The notes: a model not told the origin generated them from the sequence alone. DNA of 64,000 nt from CAVORB01 sp963698495 (GCA_963698495.1 CAVORB010000016.1:1-64000); one strand, 5' to 3'; positions 8,612 through 17,283 are shown, counted from the first letter of the stretch. Translations and numbers: made by a program.

Positions 8612-11287
8612 TCAGGCGGCTGGGGCCTTCTCGACGCGGCGATGGATCTCGTTGCGCAGGCAGGCGAGGGCCGTCTCGCAGACGATGGCGGTGTCGTTCT
8701 CCGTCGTGATGAAGAACACATCGTCCACCTCGGCCCCAACCGTCGCGATCTTCGCGTTCTGCAAGCGGATCCCGCAGGTGTCGAACACCGCTCCCACGTC
8801 CGCGAGCAGTCCCGGGCGATCGAGGGTGGAGAGGCGCATGACCGTGCGCTGGTTGCGCTCGTCGGGCGTGAAGGTGACCTCGGTCATCGTCGGGAAATGC
8901 TTGTACTGGCGCGGGAGCCTCCGTTGGACATGCACGTCGTCGTGTGGTGAAGCCTGAAGGCCTTGTTCGAGCGCACAGCGGATCTCTTCCATCCGCAGCT
9001 CCTCGCCGATGGGCGAACCCTCCAACTCCAGCACGTAGTATGTATTCAGCACCATGTGGTCGTCGGTGGTCATGATGCGGGCATCCATGATGCTGAGGCG
9101 CAGCTGGTCGAGCAAAGCGGTGGTGCGGGCGAACAAATGGGCCCGGTCCCGGCTGTAGAGAAAGATCTCGGTCCCGCCGCGCGCCGTGACCGGCCGAATC
9201 GTGACCAGGGGGAGGTCGTCGGCCGGCACGGCCAGCACCAGTCGGGTCTGCCAGGCGATCTCATCCGGCGAATTGTGCAGGAAGTAGTCGAGACTGAATT
9301 TGATCCACAGCGCCGTGCAGGCGTCCTCCTGGACCCCATACTTCTCCAGCAGGCGCAAGGCCTCCGTTTGTTTCTGCTGGATCAGCTCGTCCTGGGCCTG
9401 TGGATTCTCCAGGCCGCGCACCAGGGCTCGGCGTGTCGCGTGGTAGAGCTCCCGTAGCAGGGCCTCTTTCCACGAGTTCCATCGCTGTGGGTTGGTGGCG
9501 CGCGCGTCCGCGACGGTGAGCAGATAGAGATAATCGAGCCGGGTGGTATCGCCGATCTCCGCGGCGAACGTCTGGATGACCTCCGGATCGCTGGTGTCCT
9601 TGCGCTGGGCGGTCATGGACATGACCAGGTGTTTCTCCACCAGCCAGGCCACCAGGCGGGCGTCGTACTCGGAGAGGCCGTGGAGCAGGCAGAAGTCCCA
9701 GGCGTCCCGGGCGCCGATCAGGGAGTGGTCGCCGCCACGCCCCTTGGCGATGTCATGGAACAGGCCGGCGAGGTACAGCAGCTCCAGCTTGGGGATGGTA
9801 TGGGCGATGGCGCTTGCCAGCGGATACTCGTCGGCGTGCTCGGGTACGCAAAAGCGGCGCAGGTTGCGAACCAGGCGCAGGGTGTGCTCGTCGACCGTGT
9901 AGACGTGGAACAGGTCGTACTGCATGCGCCCGACGATGTTGGCGAAGGCCGGGATGTAGGCGGCAAGCACCCCGTAGCGGTTCATGCGCCGCAGGGCGTG
10001 GGTGAGGCCCGTGGGGTAGCGAAAGATCTCCATGAACAGGCTGCGCGCGCGCAGATCCGCGCGGACCTTGTCGTCGATGTGGTGGCGGCTCTCGCGGATC
10101 AGGCGGATGGTGCTGGCGCGCACCCCTTGCAGCTGCGGGTGCGTCTGCAGAATATGGAAAACCTCGAGCAGGGCAACGGGACTGCGGCGGAAGACGTCCG
10201 CGCGCGTGACTTCCAGGAATCCGCTGCGCGACTGGAAACGTTTGTTGATCTCCACCGGCGGGGCGAGCTGGTCGTGCAGCAGGATCGCCTCCTCGAACAG
10301 CTGCAGCAGCATCTCATTGAGCCGGTTGAGCTCCATGACCGTGCGGTAATATTGCTGCATGAATTGCTCGACGCCCAGGTTGGCCTGGCCGTCGATGAAG
10401 CCGAACTCCCTGGCCAGGGTGCGCTGATAGTCGAAAAGCAGCCGATCCTCGCGCCGCCCCGCGAGGCGGTGGAGGGCGAAGCGGATGCGCCAGAGAAGCG
10501 CCTGACCCTCGACCAGGGTGAGATGCTCACGCTCGGTGAGAAAGCCGTGGCCGACGAGGTCGTGGAGATCCCGGGCCGCGAAATGGCGCTTCGCCACCCA
10601 GCCGATCATCTGAATGTCGCGCAGCCCCCCGGGGTTTTCCTTGATGTTGGGCTCCAGGTTGTAGGCGGTTTCGCCGTACTTGAGCCAGCGTGCTTTCTGC
10701 TCCTGCGTCTTGGCGGCGAAGAAGGCCTCGCTCGGCCAGATGCGGCTGGGTCCCGTGGCCTCGAGCATCCGCTCGAAGAGGTCCGCATCCCCCACCAGAT
10801 GGCGAGCCTCGATCAGGTTGGTCATGACGGTGACGTCGGCCCGGCCCTCGCTTACGCACTCCTCGACGGTGCGCACGCTGTGTCCCACTTCCAGGCCGAT
10901 GTCCCAGAGGAAGGTGATGAGTGCCTCGATGGCATCGCTGAAGGCACCGTGCTCAACACGCGCCACCAGAATCAGGATGTCCACGTCGGAGGCCGGGTGC
11001 AGCTCCCGGCGACCGTAACCGCCAACCGCCACCAGGGCGGCGTCGGGGCGAGCCGACAGGTGACGATCCCAAGCCTCGCGCAGGAGGGCGTCCACCAGCA
11101 GACTGCGCGCCAGCACCAGGTCCGAGACCGACATCCCGTCGTCGTAGCACGCGAACATGCGGCGGGTGCCTTCGCGCAGCGCTTGCCGGAAGGCCTTGAC
11201 CGGGTTCGTGCCCGCCGCCAGCTCTTCCCTCAGACGATCTGTCGATGCGAAGGCGGTGACCGTCTCCGAATGCCGTTCGGCAATCAT
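8612..11287 (-). CDS. glnD: Bifunctional [protein-PII] uridylyltransferase/uridylyl-removing enzyme
   Basis: The nitrogen-status sensor that uridylylates and deuridylylates GlnB/GlnK in response to glutamine. The domain order is canonical: a nucleotidyltransferase domain with GGYGRRELHP followed by the catalytic DVD at 101-103, a helical linker, an HD domain with HDIAKGRGGDHS, and two C-terminal ACT domains that bind glutamine. Length 891 aa is typical. Its start overlaps the map stop by 4 nt (ATGA at 11284-11287), giving a map-glnD operon as in E. coli. The two PII-like proteins at 44.8-45.5 kb lack the T-loop tyrosine this enzyme modifies. Confidence 0.96.
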   Translation of the reverse strand: MIAERHSETVTAFASTDRLREELAAGTNPVKAFRQALREGTRRMFACYDDGMSVSDLVLARSLLVDALLREAWDRHLSARPDAALVAVGGYGRRELHPASDVDILILVARVEHGAFSDAIEALITFLWDIGLEVGHSVRTVEECVSEGRADVTVMTNLIEARHLVGDADLFERMLEATGPSRIWPSEAFFAAKTQEQKARWLKYGETAYNLEPNIKENPGGLRDIQMIGWVAKRHFAARDLHDLVGHGFLTEREHLTLVEGQALLWRIRFALHRLAGRREDRLLFDYQRTLAREFGFIDGQANLGVEQFMQQYYRTVMELNRLNEMLLQLFEEAILLHDQLAPPVEINKRFQSRSGFLEVTRADVFRRSPVALLEVFHILQTHPQLQGVRASTIRLIRESRHHIDDKVRADLRARSLFMEIFRYPTGLTHALRRMNRYGVLAAYIPAFANIVGRMQYDLFHVYTVDEHTLRLVRNLRRFCVPEHADEYPLASAIAHTIPKLELLYLAGLFHDIAKGRGGDHSLIGARDAWDFCLLHGLSEYDARLVAWLVEKHLVMSMTAQRKDTSDPEVIQTFAAEIGDTTRLDYLYLLTVADARATNPQRWNSWKEALLRELYHATRRALVRGLENPQAQDELIQQKQTEALRLLEKYGVQEDACTALWIKFSLDYFLHNSPDEIAWQTRLVLAVPADDLPLVTIRPVTARGGTEIFLYSRDRAHLFARTTALLDQLRLSIMDARIMTTDDHMVLNTYYVLELEGSPIGEELRMEEIRCALEQGLQASPHDDVHVQRRLPRQYKHFPTMTEVTFTPDERNQRTVMRLSTLDRPGLLADVGAVFDTCGIRLQNAKIATVGAEVDDVFFITTENDTAIVCETALACLRNEIHRRVEKAPAA

Positions 11288-12066
11288 TGCAGTCCCGATT
11301 CTGCGCGTTCTTCCTGGCGAAGCGTGAGGATCTCGTGGCCGTCAGCGGTGACCAGGACGGTATGCTCCCACTGGGCCGAGAGGCTGCGGTCCTTGGTGAC
11401 GACCGTCCAACCATCCGGCAGGAGCTTGATGAAGCGTTTACCGGCGTTGACCATGGGCTCCACGGTGAAGCACATCCCTTCGCGCAGCTCCAGTCCCTCG
11501 CCGGGATTTCCGTAGTGCAGCACCTGGGGGTCCTCGTGAAACTCCCGGCCGATGCCATGACCGCAGTACTCGCGCACCACCGAGTAGTTGTTGGACTCGA
11601 CGAATGTCTGGATCGCGTGGCCAACGTCGCCAAGCGTGGCCCCGGGCCGCACCTGCGCGATGCCCAGGCGCATCGCCTCCTGGGTAAGCTTGATCAACCG
11701 CCGCGCGAGGACCGAGGCGTCGCCGACCACGAACATCTTGCTGGTATCGCCGTGATAGCCGTCCTTGATGACCGTGACGTCGATGTTGACGATGTCGCCG
11801 TTCTTCAACCGCTTGTTGCCTGGAATGCCATGGCAGACCTGATGGTTCACCGAGGTGCAGATGGATTTCGGAAAGCCCCGGTAGTCGAGGGGGGCGGGGA
11901 TCGCGTGCTGCTCGTCGACGATGAAATCGTGACAGATGCGGTCGAGCTCGTCGGTCGTCACCCCCGGCCGCACGTGAGACTCGATCATCTCGAGCACCTC
12001 CGCCGCCAGCCGGCCGGCGACGCGCATCTTCGCGATCTCGTTGGCCGATTTGATGGGTACGCTCAT
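11284..12066 (-). CDS. map: Methionine aminopeptidase type I
   Basis: Removes the initiator methionine from nascent proteins. The pita-bread metallopeptidase fold is recognisable from HQVCHGIPG, the metal-ligand segment NIDVTVIKDGYHGDTS, the CGHGIGREFHEDP motif and the late FTVEP. Length is 260 aa, as in E. coli (264). I set the start at 12066 (MSVPIKSANEI), which aligns with known enzymes; the open frame runs upstream by another 166 codons without coding character. It is divergent from rpsB and overlaps glnD by 4 nt. Confidence 0.96.
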   Translation of the reverse strand: MSVPIKSANEIAKMRVAGRLAAEVLEMIESHVRPGVTTDELDRICHDFIVDEQHAIPAPLDYRGFPKSICTSVNHQVCHGIPGNKRLKNGDIVNIDVTVIKDGYHGDTSKMFVVGDASVLARRLIKLTQEAMRLGIAQVRPGATLGDVGHAIQTFVESNNYSVVREYCGHGIGREFHEDPQVLHYGNPGEGLELREGMCFTVEPMVNAGKRFIKLLPDGWTVVTKDRSLSAQWEHTVLVTADGHEILTLRQEERAESGLQ

Positions 12067-12121
12067 GGCGTGGGCGTCAGCATCCACTGTTCGGTTGGCA
12101 CCTGCCGAAAGGCCTAGGGAA

Positions 12122-12151
12122 TTGCTCAGGCGAAGCCCACTATGGTATAAA
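12122..12151 (+). promoter_or_regulatory. Predicted sigma70 promoter of the rpsB leader
   Basis: TTGCTC (12122-12127) and TATAAA (12146-12151) are separated by 18 bp and match sigma70 consensus at 4/6 and 5/6. Transcription should start near 12158. On the other strand the same AT-rich core reads TTTTATACC, with TTGCCG upstream, and could serve as the map promoter, so this may be a face-to-face promoter pair. Confidence 0.55.
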
Positions 12152-12157
12152 ACGCGC

Positions 12158-12252
12158 CGCGGTACGGCAAACACCGCGCCGCTTCGCCGCGTCAGCGGCG
12201 GCAGCGTCGCCTGAACCCGAAGCGAAAAACGACGGTTTTTCGCTTTATTTTT
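12158..12252 (+). ncRNA. Candidate ~95-nt small RNA / attenuated leader upstream of rpsB
   Basis: Bounded by the predicted promoter (TATAAA at 12146-12151) and a perfect intrinsic terminator (12221-12252). It holds no ORF with a ribosome site. In E. coli the small RNA Tff (T44) lies at the same place, between map and rpsB in the rpsB 5' leader, so position makes this a plausible counterpart. Sequence similarity to that RNA was not tested. Alternatively it is the prematurely ended form of the rpsB mRNA. Confidence 0.45.
12221..12252 (+). terminator. Intrinsic terminator inside the rpsB leader
   Basis: AGCGAAAAAC (12221-12230) pairs perfectly with GTTTTTCGCT (12235-12244) around a GACG loop, followed directly by TTATTTTT (12245-12252). 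On the minus strand the hairpin lacks a following T-run, so it is directional toward rpsB. It sits ~295 nt before the rpsB start. Either readthrough or a second promoter is needed to express rpsB. Confidence 0.8.
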
Positions 12253-12457
12253 GGCCCATCCCCGGCCCATCGCGGCGTGTCCTTTTGCCGGGTCGAATCC
12301 GGCAGTGATCGGGGCTGAGGCCGGGTTCGACTTGCCGCGATTTCGTTCGAGAAAGCCGTTGAATCCGCCGTTCCGCACCGGCGCGATGAGCGCCAATACG
12401 CCCGAGACCCGGTCCGACTCTGCCAGTCCGCGGATCGCTTCTCGCGGTAATACACAC

Positions 12458-12513
12458 ACGCTTCGGCACGGGGCGCTGGGTGCCCGCCCAGCGGGTTGCG
12501 CCCCGGGAAGCGT
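12458..12513 (+). promoter_or_regulatory. Structured rpsB 5' leader, probable S2 autoregulatory element
   Basis: Three nested perfect helices can form: ACGCTTC (12458-12464) with GAAGCGT (12507-12513); GGGGCGC (12470-12476) with GCGCCCC (12498-12504); and an alternative or inner GCTGGG (12475-12480) with CCCAGC (12487-12492). The element ends 20 nt before the GAGGA ribosome site of rpsB. In gammaproteobacteria ribosomal protein S2 represses rpsB-tsf through a structured leader at this place. Assigning this fold to that control is inference from position and strength. Confidence 0.55.
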
Positions 12514-12547
12514 GGAGGTCAAACCCAAGTCATGAGGACAATTCGAA

Positions 12548-13312
12548 GTGAGTGAAGTTTCCATGCGTCAGATGCTGGAGGCGGGCGTCCATTTCGGGCA
12601 TCAGACCCGATACTGGAACCCCAAGATGGGCGCCTATATCTTCGGGCATCGCAACAAGATCCACATCATCAATCTCGAGAAGACGCTTCCGCTGTACCAG
12701 GAGGCCATGAACTACATGGGCTCGTTGGCGGCGAACGGCGGCAAGATTCTGTTCGTCGGCACCAAGCGGGCGGCGCGCGAGGCGGTTCGCGAGCAGGCCG
12801 CACGCTGCGGCATGCCCTACGTCGACTATCGCTGGCTCGGCGGGATGCTGACCAACTTCAGGACCATCCGGCAGTCGATCAAGCGCCTCAAGGAGCTCGA
12901 GACCATGTTCGAAGACGGCTCCATCCAGCGATTCAATAAGAAGGAAGCGCTCGGTCTCAGCCGGGAAAAGGCCAAGCTCGATCAGAGCCTGGGTGGCATC
13001 AAGGACATGGAGCGGCTTCCGGACGCCCTGTTCATCGTCGACGTCGGGCACGAGAAGATCGCCGTGAGCGAGGCCAACAAGCTTGGCATCCCCGTGGTCG
13101 GAGTGGTCGACACCAACAATGATCCGGGGCAGATCGACTATGTGATTCCCGGCAATGACGACGCCATCCGGGCGGTGCGCCTCTACATCGAAGGCGCCGC
13201 CTCTGCCGTGCTCGACGGTCGCTCGACCGCTGCCGCGGCGGTCGGTCAGGTGGATGAGTTCGTAGCCGAGGACGACAAGAGCGCGGCCGAGACCCAAACG
13301 GCGGCCGAATAA
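12548..13312 (+). CDS. rpsB: 30S ribosomal protein S2
   Basis: Small-subunit protein at the head/body junction near the mRNA exit. The start MSEVSMRQMLEAGVHFGHQ aligns with other S2 proteins and uses GTG at 12548, nine bases after GAGGA (12534-12538). Downstream features include FGHRNKIHIINLEKT and the DTNNDP/IPGNDDAI C-terminal block. Length is 254 aa with a short acidic tail. It heads the rpsB-tsf unit and is preceded by a ~390-nt leader with a terminator and a strong hairpin. The ATG at 12563 would remove conserved residues. Confidence 0.97.
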   Translation: MSEVSMRQMLEAGVHFGHQTRYWNPKMGAYIFGHRNKIHIINLEKTLPLYQEAMNYMGSLAANGGKILFVGTKRAAREAVREQAARCGMPYVDYRWLGGMLTNFRTIRQSIKRLKELETMFEDGSIQRFNKKEALGLSREKAKLDQSLGGIKDMERLPDALFIVDVGHEKIAVSEANKLGIPVVGVVDTNNDPGQIDYVIPGNDDAIRAVRLYIEGAASAVLDGRSTAAAAVGQVDEFVAEDDKSAAETQTAAE

Positions 13313-13355
13313 CCCCTTGCGCAACGGGCGCCGAAAGCGCCTGCCGAAGGGCTTC

Positions 13356-13402
13356 GCGCGGCAGCTGAGGGCTGCCGCGCGGCGTCCCGGTTTTCTTTTT
13401 TT
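13356..13402 (+). terminator. rpsB-tsf intercistronic hairpin with T-rich tail
   Basis: GCGCGGCAGC (13356-13365) pairs perfectly with GCTGCCGCGC (13371-13380) around TGAGG. TTTTCTTTTTTT (13391-13402) follows after a 10-nt GC-rich gap. The gap makes it a weak rather than full intrinsic terminator. An attenuator at this point would give more S2 than EF-Ts transcript, and a comparable intercistronic terminator-like structure is known in E. coli. Confidence 0.6.
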
Positions 13403-13416
13403 CAGGAGTTGATGTC

Positions 13417-14304
13417 ATGGCGATTACTGCCGCTTTGGTAAAGGAGCTGAGAGAGCGCACCGGCGCCGGCATGATGGAGTGCAAGAAGGCCCTGGTGGAG
13501 ACGAATGGCGACATCGAGGCCGCCATCGAACTGATGCGCAAGTCGGGGCAGGCCAAGGCCGCGAAGAAGGCCGGGCGAATCGCCGCCGAGGGCGTCGTCA
13601 TGATCAGCATCGCCGACGACGGCAAGCGCGGCGTGATGGTCGAGATCAACTGTGAGACCGACTTCGTGGCCAAGGACGGCAATTTCAGCGCCTTCGCGGA
13701 TGCGGTCGCTGCCCGTGCCCTGGCCAGCGACGTGGCCGATGTCGATGCACTGGTCGAGCTGCCGTTCGAGGAAGGGGGTGCGACCAGCATCGCACAGGCG
13801 CGCGAGGCGCTGGTGGCCAAGATCGGGGAGAACATCCAGGTGCGTCGCCTGCTGCGCTTCGATGACGTGCAGGGCCAGCTTCACAGCTATCGCCACGGTG
13901 TGCGCATCGGGGTGGTCGTGGAGCTCGCGGGCGGCGACGAGACCCTCGGCAGGGACATCGCCATGCACATCGCCGCCAGCAGCCCCCTGTGCGTGAGCGC
14001 CGATCAGGTGCCGGCGGACACCCTGGCCAAAGAGCGCGAGATCTTTCGTGCCCAGGCGCTCGAGAGCGGAAAGCCGGAGAACATCGTGGACAAGATCATC
14101 GAGGGTCGCGTGCGCAAGTACATGGAGGAGGTGACGCTGCTCGGCCAGGCCTTCGTCAAGGACCCGGACATGACCGTCGAGAAGCTCCTCAAGCAGGCTG
14201 GCGCCAAGGTCATTCGCTTCGCCCGCGTCGAGGTGGGGGAGGGCGTCGAGAAGAGAACGGACAACTTCGCCGAGGAGGTGATGGCTCAGGTCCGCGGCGG
14301 CTGA
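13417..14304 (+). CDS. tsf: Translation elongation factor Ts
   Basis: Guanine-nucleotide exchange factor for EF-Tu. The N-terminal UBA-like module has VKELRERTGAGMMECKKAL and the core has the conserved NCETDFVAKDGNF. The C-terminal coiled coil and VGEG segment are present. Length (295 aa) is normal. ATG at 13417 follows AGGAG (13404-13408). It lies downstream of the rpsB attenuator-like hairpin and 43 nt before pyrH. Confidence 0.97.
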   Translation: MAITAALVKELRERTGAGMMECKKALVETNGDIEAAIELMRKSGQAKAAKKAGRIAAEGVVMISIADDGKRGVMVEINCETDFVAKDGNFSAFADAVAARALASDVADVDALVELPFEEGGATSIAQAREALVAKIGENIQVRRLLRFDDVQGQLHSYRHGVRIGVVVELAGGDETLGRDIAMHIAASSPLCVSADQVPADTLAKEREIFRAQALESGKPENIVDKIIEGRVRKYMEEVTLLGQAFVKDPDMTVEKLLKQAGAKVIRFARVEVGEGVEKRTDNFAEEVMAQVRGG

Positions 14305-14347
14305 GGCCTTCGAATCTCCTCCATCGATCCACCGGAGCCGAACCCAC

Positions 14348-15070
14348 GTGACCCAGCTCGCTTATCGACGCATTCTCCTCAAGCTCAGCGGCGAGGCCCT
14401 GATGGGTGACGGCGACTACGGCATCGATCCAGCGGTGATCGGCCGCCTCGCGGTCGAGGTTCGGGACCTGGCGGGCGCCGGTGTCCAGGTCGCGCTGGTG
14501 ATCGGCGGCGGCAACATCTTCCGCGGCGCGGGTCTCGCGGAGGCGGGGATGGACCGGGTGACGGGCGACCACATGGGCATGCTCGCCACGGTCATCAACT
14601 CGCTGGCGATGCAGGATGCGCTGGAGCGGCTCGAGGTCCCGACGCGGGTCATGTCCGCCCTCAAGGTCAACCAGGTCTGCGAGGACTACATCCGCCGGCG
14701 CGCCGTGCGCCATCTGGAAAAGGGCCGGGTAACCATCTTCGCCGCCGGCACCGGCAATCCCTTCTTCACCACGGATTCCGCCGCGAGCCTGCGGGCGGTC
14801 GAGATCGGCGCGGACCTGCTGATCAAGGCCACCAAGGTCGACGGCGTCTACTCCGCCGATCCGGTCAGCGATCCCGATGCGGTGTTGTATCACCGATTGA
14901 CCTACAATCAGGCGTTGCGTGAAAACCTGAAGGTGATGGACGCGACCGCCATCGTTTTGTGCCGCGACAATCGGATACCGATGCGCGTCATGAACATCAA
15001 CGAGCCCGGAGCCTTGATGCGGCTGATGCAGGGAGAGGCGGTTGGGTCCCTGGTCGAAAGTGGGGATTGA
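14348..15070 (+). CDS. pyrH: UMP kinase
   Basis: Bacterial-type UMP kinase of the amino-acid-kinase fold, making UDP for pyrimidine nucleotide and envelope precursor synthesis. The N-terminus YRRILLKLSGEALMG, the GGGNIFRG phosphate loop and the C-terminal GT.V pattern are as in the hexameric family; length 240 aa matches E. coli (241). The start is GTG at 14348. frr begins 2 nt after the stop. It is conserved in the tsf-pyrH-frr order. Confidence 0.96.
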   Translation: MTQLAYRRILLKLSGEALMGDGDYGIDPAVIGRLAVEVRDLAGAGVQVALVIGGGNIFRGAGLAEAGMDRVTGDHMGMLATVINSLAMQDALERLEVPTRVMSALKVNQVCEDYIRRRAVRHLEKGRVTIFAAGTGNPFFTTDSAASLRAVEIGADLLIKATKVDGVYSADPVSDPDAVLYHRLTYNQALRENLKVMDATAIVLCRDNRIPMRVMNINEPGALMRLMQGEAVGSLVESGD

Positions 15071-15072
15071 TC

Positions 15073-15630
15073 ATGATCGAGGACATCAAGAAAGACGCGA
15101 CATCGCGCATGAGCAAGAGCGTCGAGGCGCTGCGCCATGAGCTGGCCAAGATTCGCACCGGGCGCGCCCATCCGGCTCTGCTGGACCACGTCATGGTGAA
15201 CTACTACGGGTCCGAGGTGCCGATCAAGCAGGTGGCCAACGTCACCGCGGAGGATGCGCGCACCCTGGCGGTCACGCCCTGGGAGAAGGGGATGGTGCAG
15301 GCGGTGGAGAAGGCCATCATGCAGTCGGATCTCGGCCTCAATCCCAACACGGCGGGCATGGTGATCCGTGTCCCCATGCCGCCCCTGACGGAGGAGCGCC
15401 GCCGCGACCTGATCAAGGTGGCGCGTCACGAGGCGGAGCAGGCGCGCGTCGCGGTCCGCAACATCCGCCGCGACGCCAACAACGAGCTCAAGGAGGCCGT
15501 GAAGGAGAAGATGATCTCCGAGGACGACGAAAGGCGCGGCCAGGAAATCGTCCAGAAGCTCACCGACCAGTACGTCAAGGAAGTCGATGAGGTGCTCGAG
15601 GAGAAGGAAGCGGACTTGATGTCCATTTGA
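15073..15630 (+). CDS. frr: Ribosome recycling factor
   Basis: Splits post-termination ribosomes together with EF-G. Signatures are LAKIRTGRAHPALLD, the RVPMPPLTEERRRDL hinge region and the late KEVDEVLEEKEADLM. Length is 185 aa, identical to E. coli. I set the ATG at 15073 (MIEDIKKDA); the open frame extends upstream inside pyrH without homology. Its stop overlaps the uppS TTG start (TTGA, 15627-15630). Confidence 0.96.
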   Translation: MIEDIKKDATSRMSKSVEALRHELAKIRTGRAHPALLDHVMVNYYGSEVPIKQVANVTAEDARTLAVTPWEKGMVQAVEKAIMQSDLGLNPNTAGMVIRVPMPPLTEERRRDLIKVARHEAEQARVAVRNIRRDANNELKEAVKEKMISEDDERRGQEIVQKLTDQYVKEVDEVLEEKEADLMSI

Positions 15631-16439
15631 AGCGTTTCTTCGCTCCACCCGTTCCGATCGTGGACACCGACAACCAGGCACCCGACAGCGCTCACCGCAA
15701 GGGGCCGATTCCGCGGCATGTGGCCATCGTCATGGACGGCAACGGGCGTTGGGCGCGTCAGCGCAGCCTACCGCGCACGGCCGGCCACCGGGCCGGTGTC
15801 AAGAGCGTGCGTGCCGTGGTCGAGGAGAGCGTTCGCCAGGGCGTGGGAGCGCTCACCCTGTTCGCCTTCAGCAGCGAGAACTGGCGGCGCCCCAGGTCCG
15901 AGGTCAATCTGCTCATCGAGCTGTTCGTCAGCGCCTTGCGGGCGGAGGTTCGCCGGCTCGACGAGAACGGCGTGCGGCTGCGCGTCATCGGCGACCGCGA
16001 CGCATTTCCCGATAAGCTGCAGGTCAGGATCGCGGAGGCCGAGGAGTTGACGGCCCGCAACAATCGCATGGACCTCCAGATCGCCGCCAACTACGGCGGG
16101 CGCTGGGACATCGTCCAGGCGGTCCGGCGGATCGCCACGGATGTTCGGCAGGGCGTGCTCGATTGCGCGGCGATCGACGAAGACGCCTTCGCGGCCCGCC
16201 TGGCTTTTCCCCATCTGCCCGATCCGGATCTGTTTATCCGCACCGGGGGCGAGAAGCGCCTGAGCAACTTCCTGTTGTGGCAGACGGCCTACACCGAGCT
16301 CTACTTCACGGACCTGATGTGGCCCGAGTTCGGAAAGCAGGCCTATCGCGCCGCGTTGTCGGACTTCGCCCGTCGCCAGAGGCGGTTCGGACAGACCGGA
16401 GAGCAGATCGCCTCCGCGTCCGGGGACGAGGCCCCGTAA
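15627..16439 (+). CDS. uppS: Undecaprenyl diphosphate synthase (cis-prenyltransferase)
   Basis: Adds isoprene units to farnesyl diphosphate to give the C55 lipid carrier for peptidoglycan and O-antigen. Signatures are HVAIVMDGNGRWA with the catalytic Asp, the FAFSSENWRRP loop, and the C-terminal RTGGEKRLSNFLLWQ substrate motif. Length is 270 aa with a ~20-residue non-conserved N-terminus. The start is a TTG at 15627 overlapping the frr stop by 4 nt, which implies translational coupling; the GTG at 15660 is an alternative. dxr, two genes on, feeds the same isoprenoid pathway. Confidence 0.94.
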   Translation: MKRFFAPPVPIVDTDNQAPDSAHRKGPIPRHVAIVMDGNGRWARQRSLPRTAGHRAGVKSVRAVVEESVRQGVGALTLFAFSSENWRRPRSEVNLLIELFVSALRAEVRRLDENGVRLRVIGDRDAFPDKLQVRIAEAEELTARNNRMDLQIAANYGGRWDIVQAVRRIATDVRQGVLDCAAIDEDAFAARLAFPHLPDPDLFIRTGGEKRLSNFLLWQTAYTELYFTDLMWPEFGKQAYRAALSDFARRQRRFGQTGEQIASASGDEAP

Positions 16440-16449
16440 GGCCGCGCCC

Positions 16450-17283
16450 ATGCCCCTGAGCTCACTGCAACAGCGGGTCCTGACCGCGCTCCTCCTGGTT
16501 CCGCTCGCGACGGCGGCGGTGCTGTTGCTGCCAACGGCCTATCTCAGCCTATGTCTCGCGATCGTGGTCGGGCTTGCAGCCTGGGAGTGGACGACGCTCG
16601 CCGGCATCGGCAAGCCTCTTGGACGCATCGCCTACCTTCTTCTGGTCGGAACCTGCCTGTTGCTGTTGTGGCGGCTTCCCGTCCAGACTTGGACGTCGTA
16701 CCTGCTGATCCCGGTCGGCCTGCTGTGGTTCGCCGCGGCGGTCTACCTCCTGCGGCTTCGCCGCGTCGAGCCGGCGATCGGTCACGATCCGGCGTTGGTG
16801 GTGCTGGGCCTGCCGGTGCTGATCGGCCCTTGGGCGGCGATGGTGGTACTTCACGCCATGGACGGGGAGGGCCGCTGGCTGGTCATGTTTCTGCTGGTGC
16901 TCATCTGGGTGGTGGACTCGGCCGCCTATTTCACCGGCCGACGGTGGGGCCGCGCGAAGCTGGCTCCGGTGCTCAGCCCCGGCAAGACCCGGGTCGGCGT
17001 GTACGGCGCCCTCGCGGCTGCCGCCTGCTGCGGCCTGCTGCTCGCCTGGGCCATGGGTCTCGGGATGGCGCCGGCGCTGACCGCCGTGGCGATCTGCGTG
17101 ATCACCGCATTCATCTCCGTCATCGGCGATCTGTTCGAGAGCCTGCTCAAGCGCCGCCGGGGACTGAAGGACTCGGGGCGGCTCCTGCCCGGGCACGGCG
17201 GCGTCCTCGATCGTATCGATAGCCTGACCGCCGCGGCGCCGGTGTTCGCGCTGGGGATGCTCTGGTTGGAGGCGAGCCCGTGA
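16450..17283 (+). CDS. cdsA: Phosphatidate cytidylyltransferase (CDP-diglyceride synthase)
   Basis: Polytopic inner-membrane enzyme making CDP-diacylglycerol, the branch point of phospholipid synthesis. About eight hydrophobic segments can be counted. The CTP-transferase signature is at the C-terminus (KRRRGLKDSGRLLPGHGG followed by LDRIDS). Length is 277 aa. It starts with ATG at 16450, 10 nt after uppS, and overlaps the dxr start by 4 nt (GTGA). Confidence 0.95.
   Translation: MPLSSLQQRVLTALLLVPLATAAVLLLPTAYLSLCLAIVVGLAAWEWTTLAGIGKPLGRIAYLLLVGTCLLLLWRLPVQTWTSYLLIPVGLLWFAAAVYLLRLRRVEPAIGHDPALVVLGLPVLIGPWAAMVVLHAMDGEGRWLVMFLLVLIWVVDSAAYFTGRRWGRAKLAPVLSPGKTRVGVYGALAAAACCGLLLAWAMGLGMAPALTAVAICVITAFISVIGDLFESLLKRRRGLKDSGRLLPGHGGVLDRIDSLTAAAPVFALGMLWLEASP

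Noticed and set aside
9629..11515. 628-codon plus-strand frame across glnD and map
   Set aside because: Covers two well-supported minus-strand genes and reads as biased Val/Asp/Gly/His sequence.
12067..12564. Long N-terminal extension of map to 426 codons
   Set aside because: The extension overlaps the rpsB leader, its promoter and terminator, and is not conserved; MSVPIK at 12066 matches known starts.
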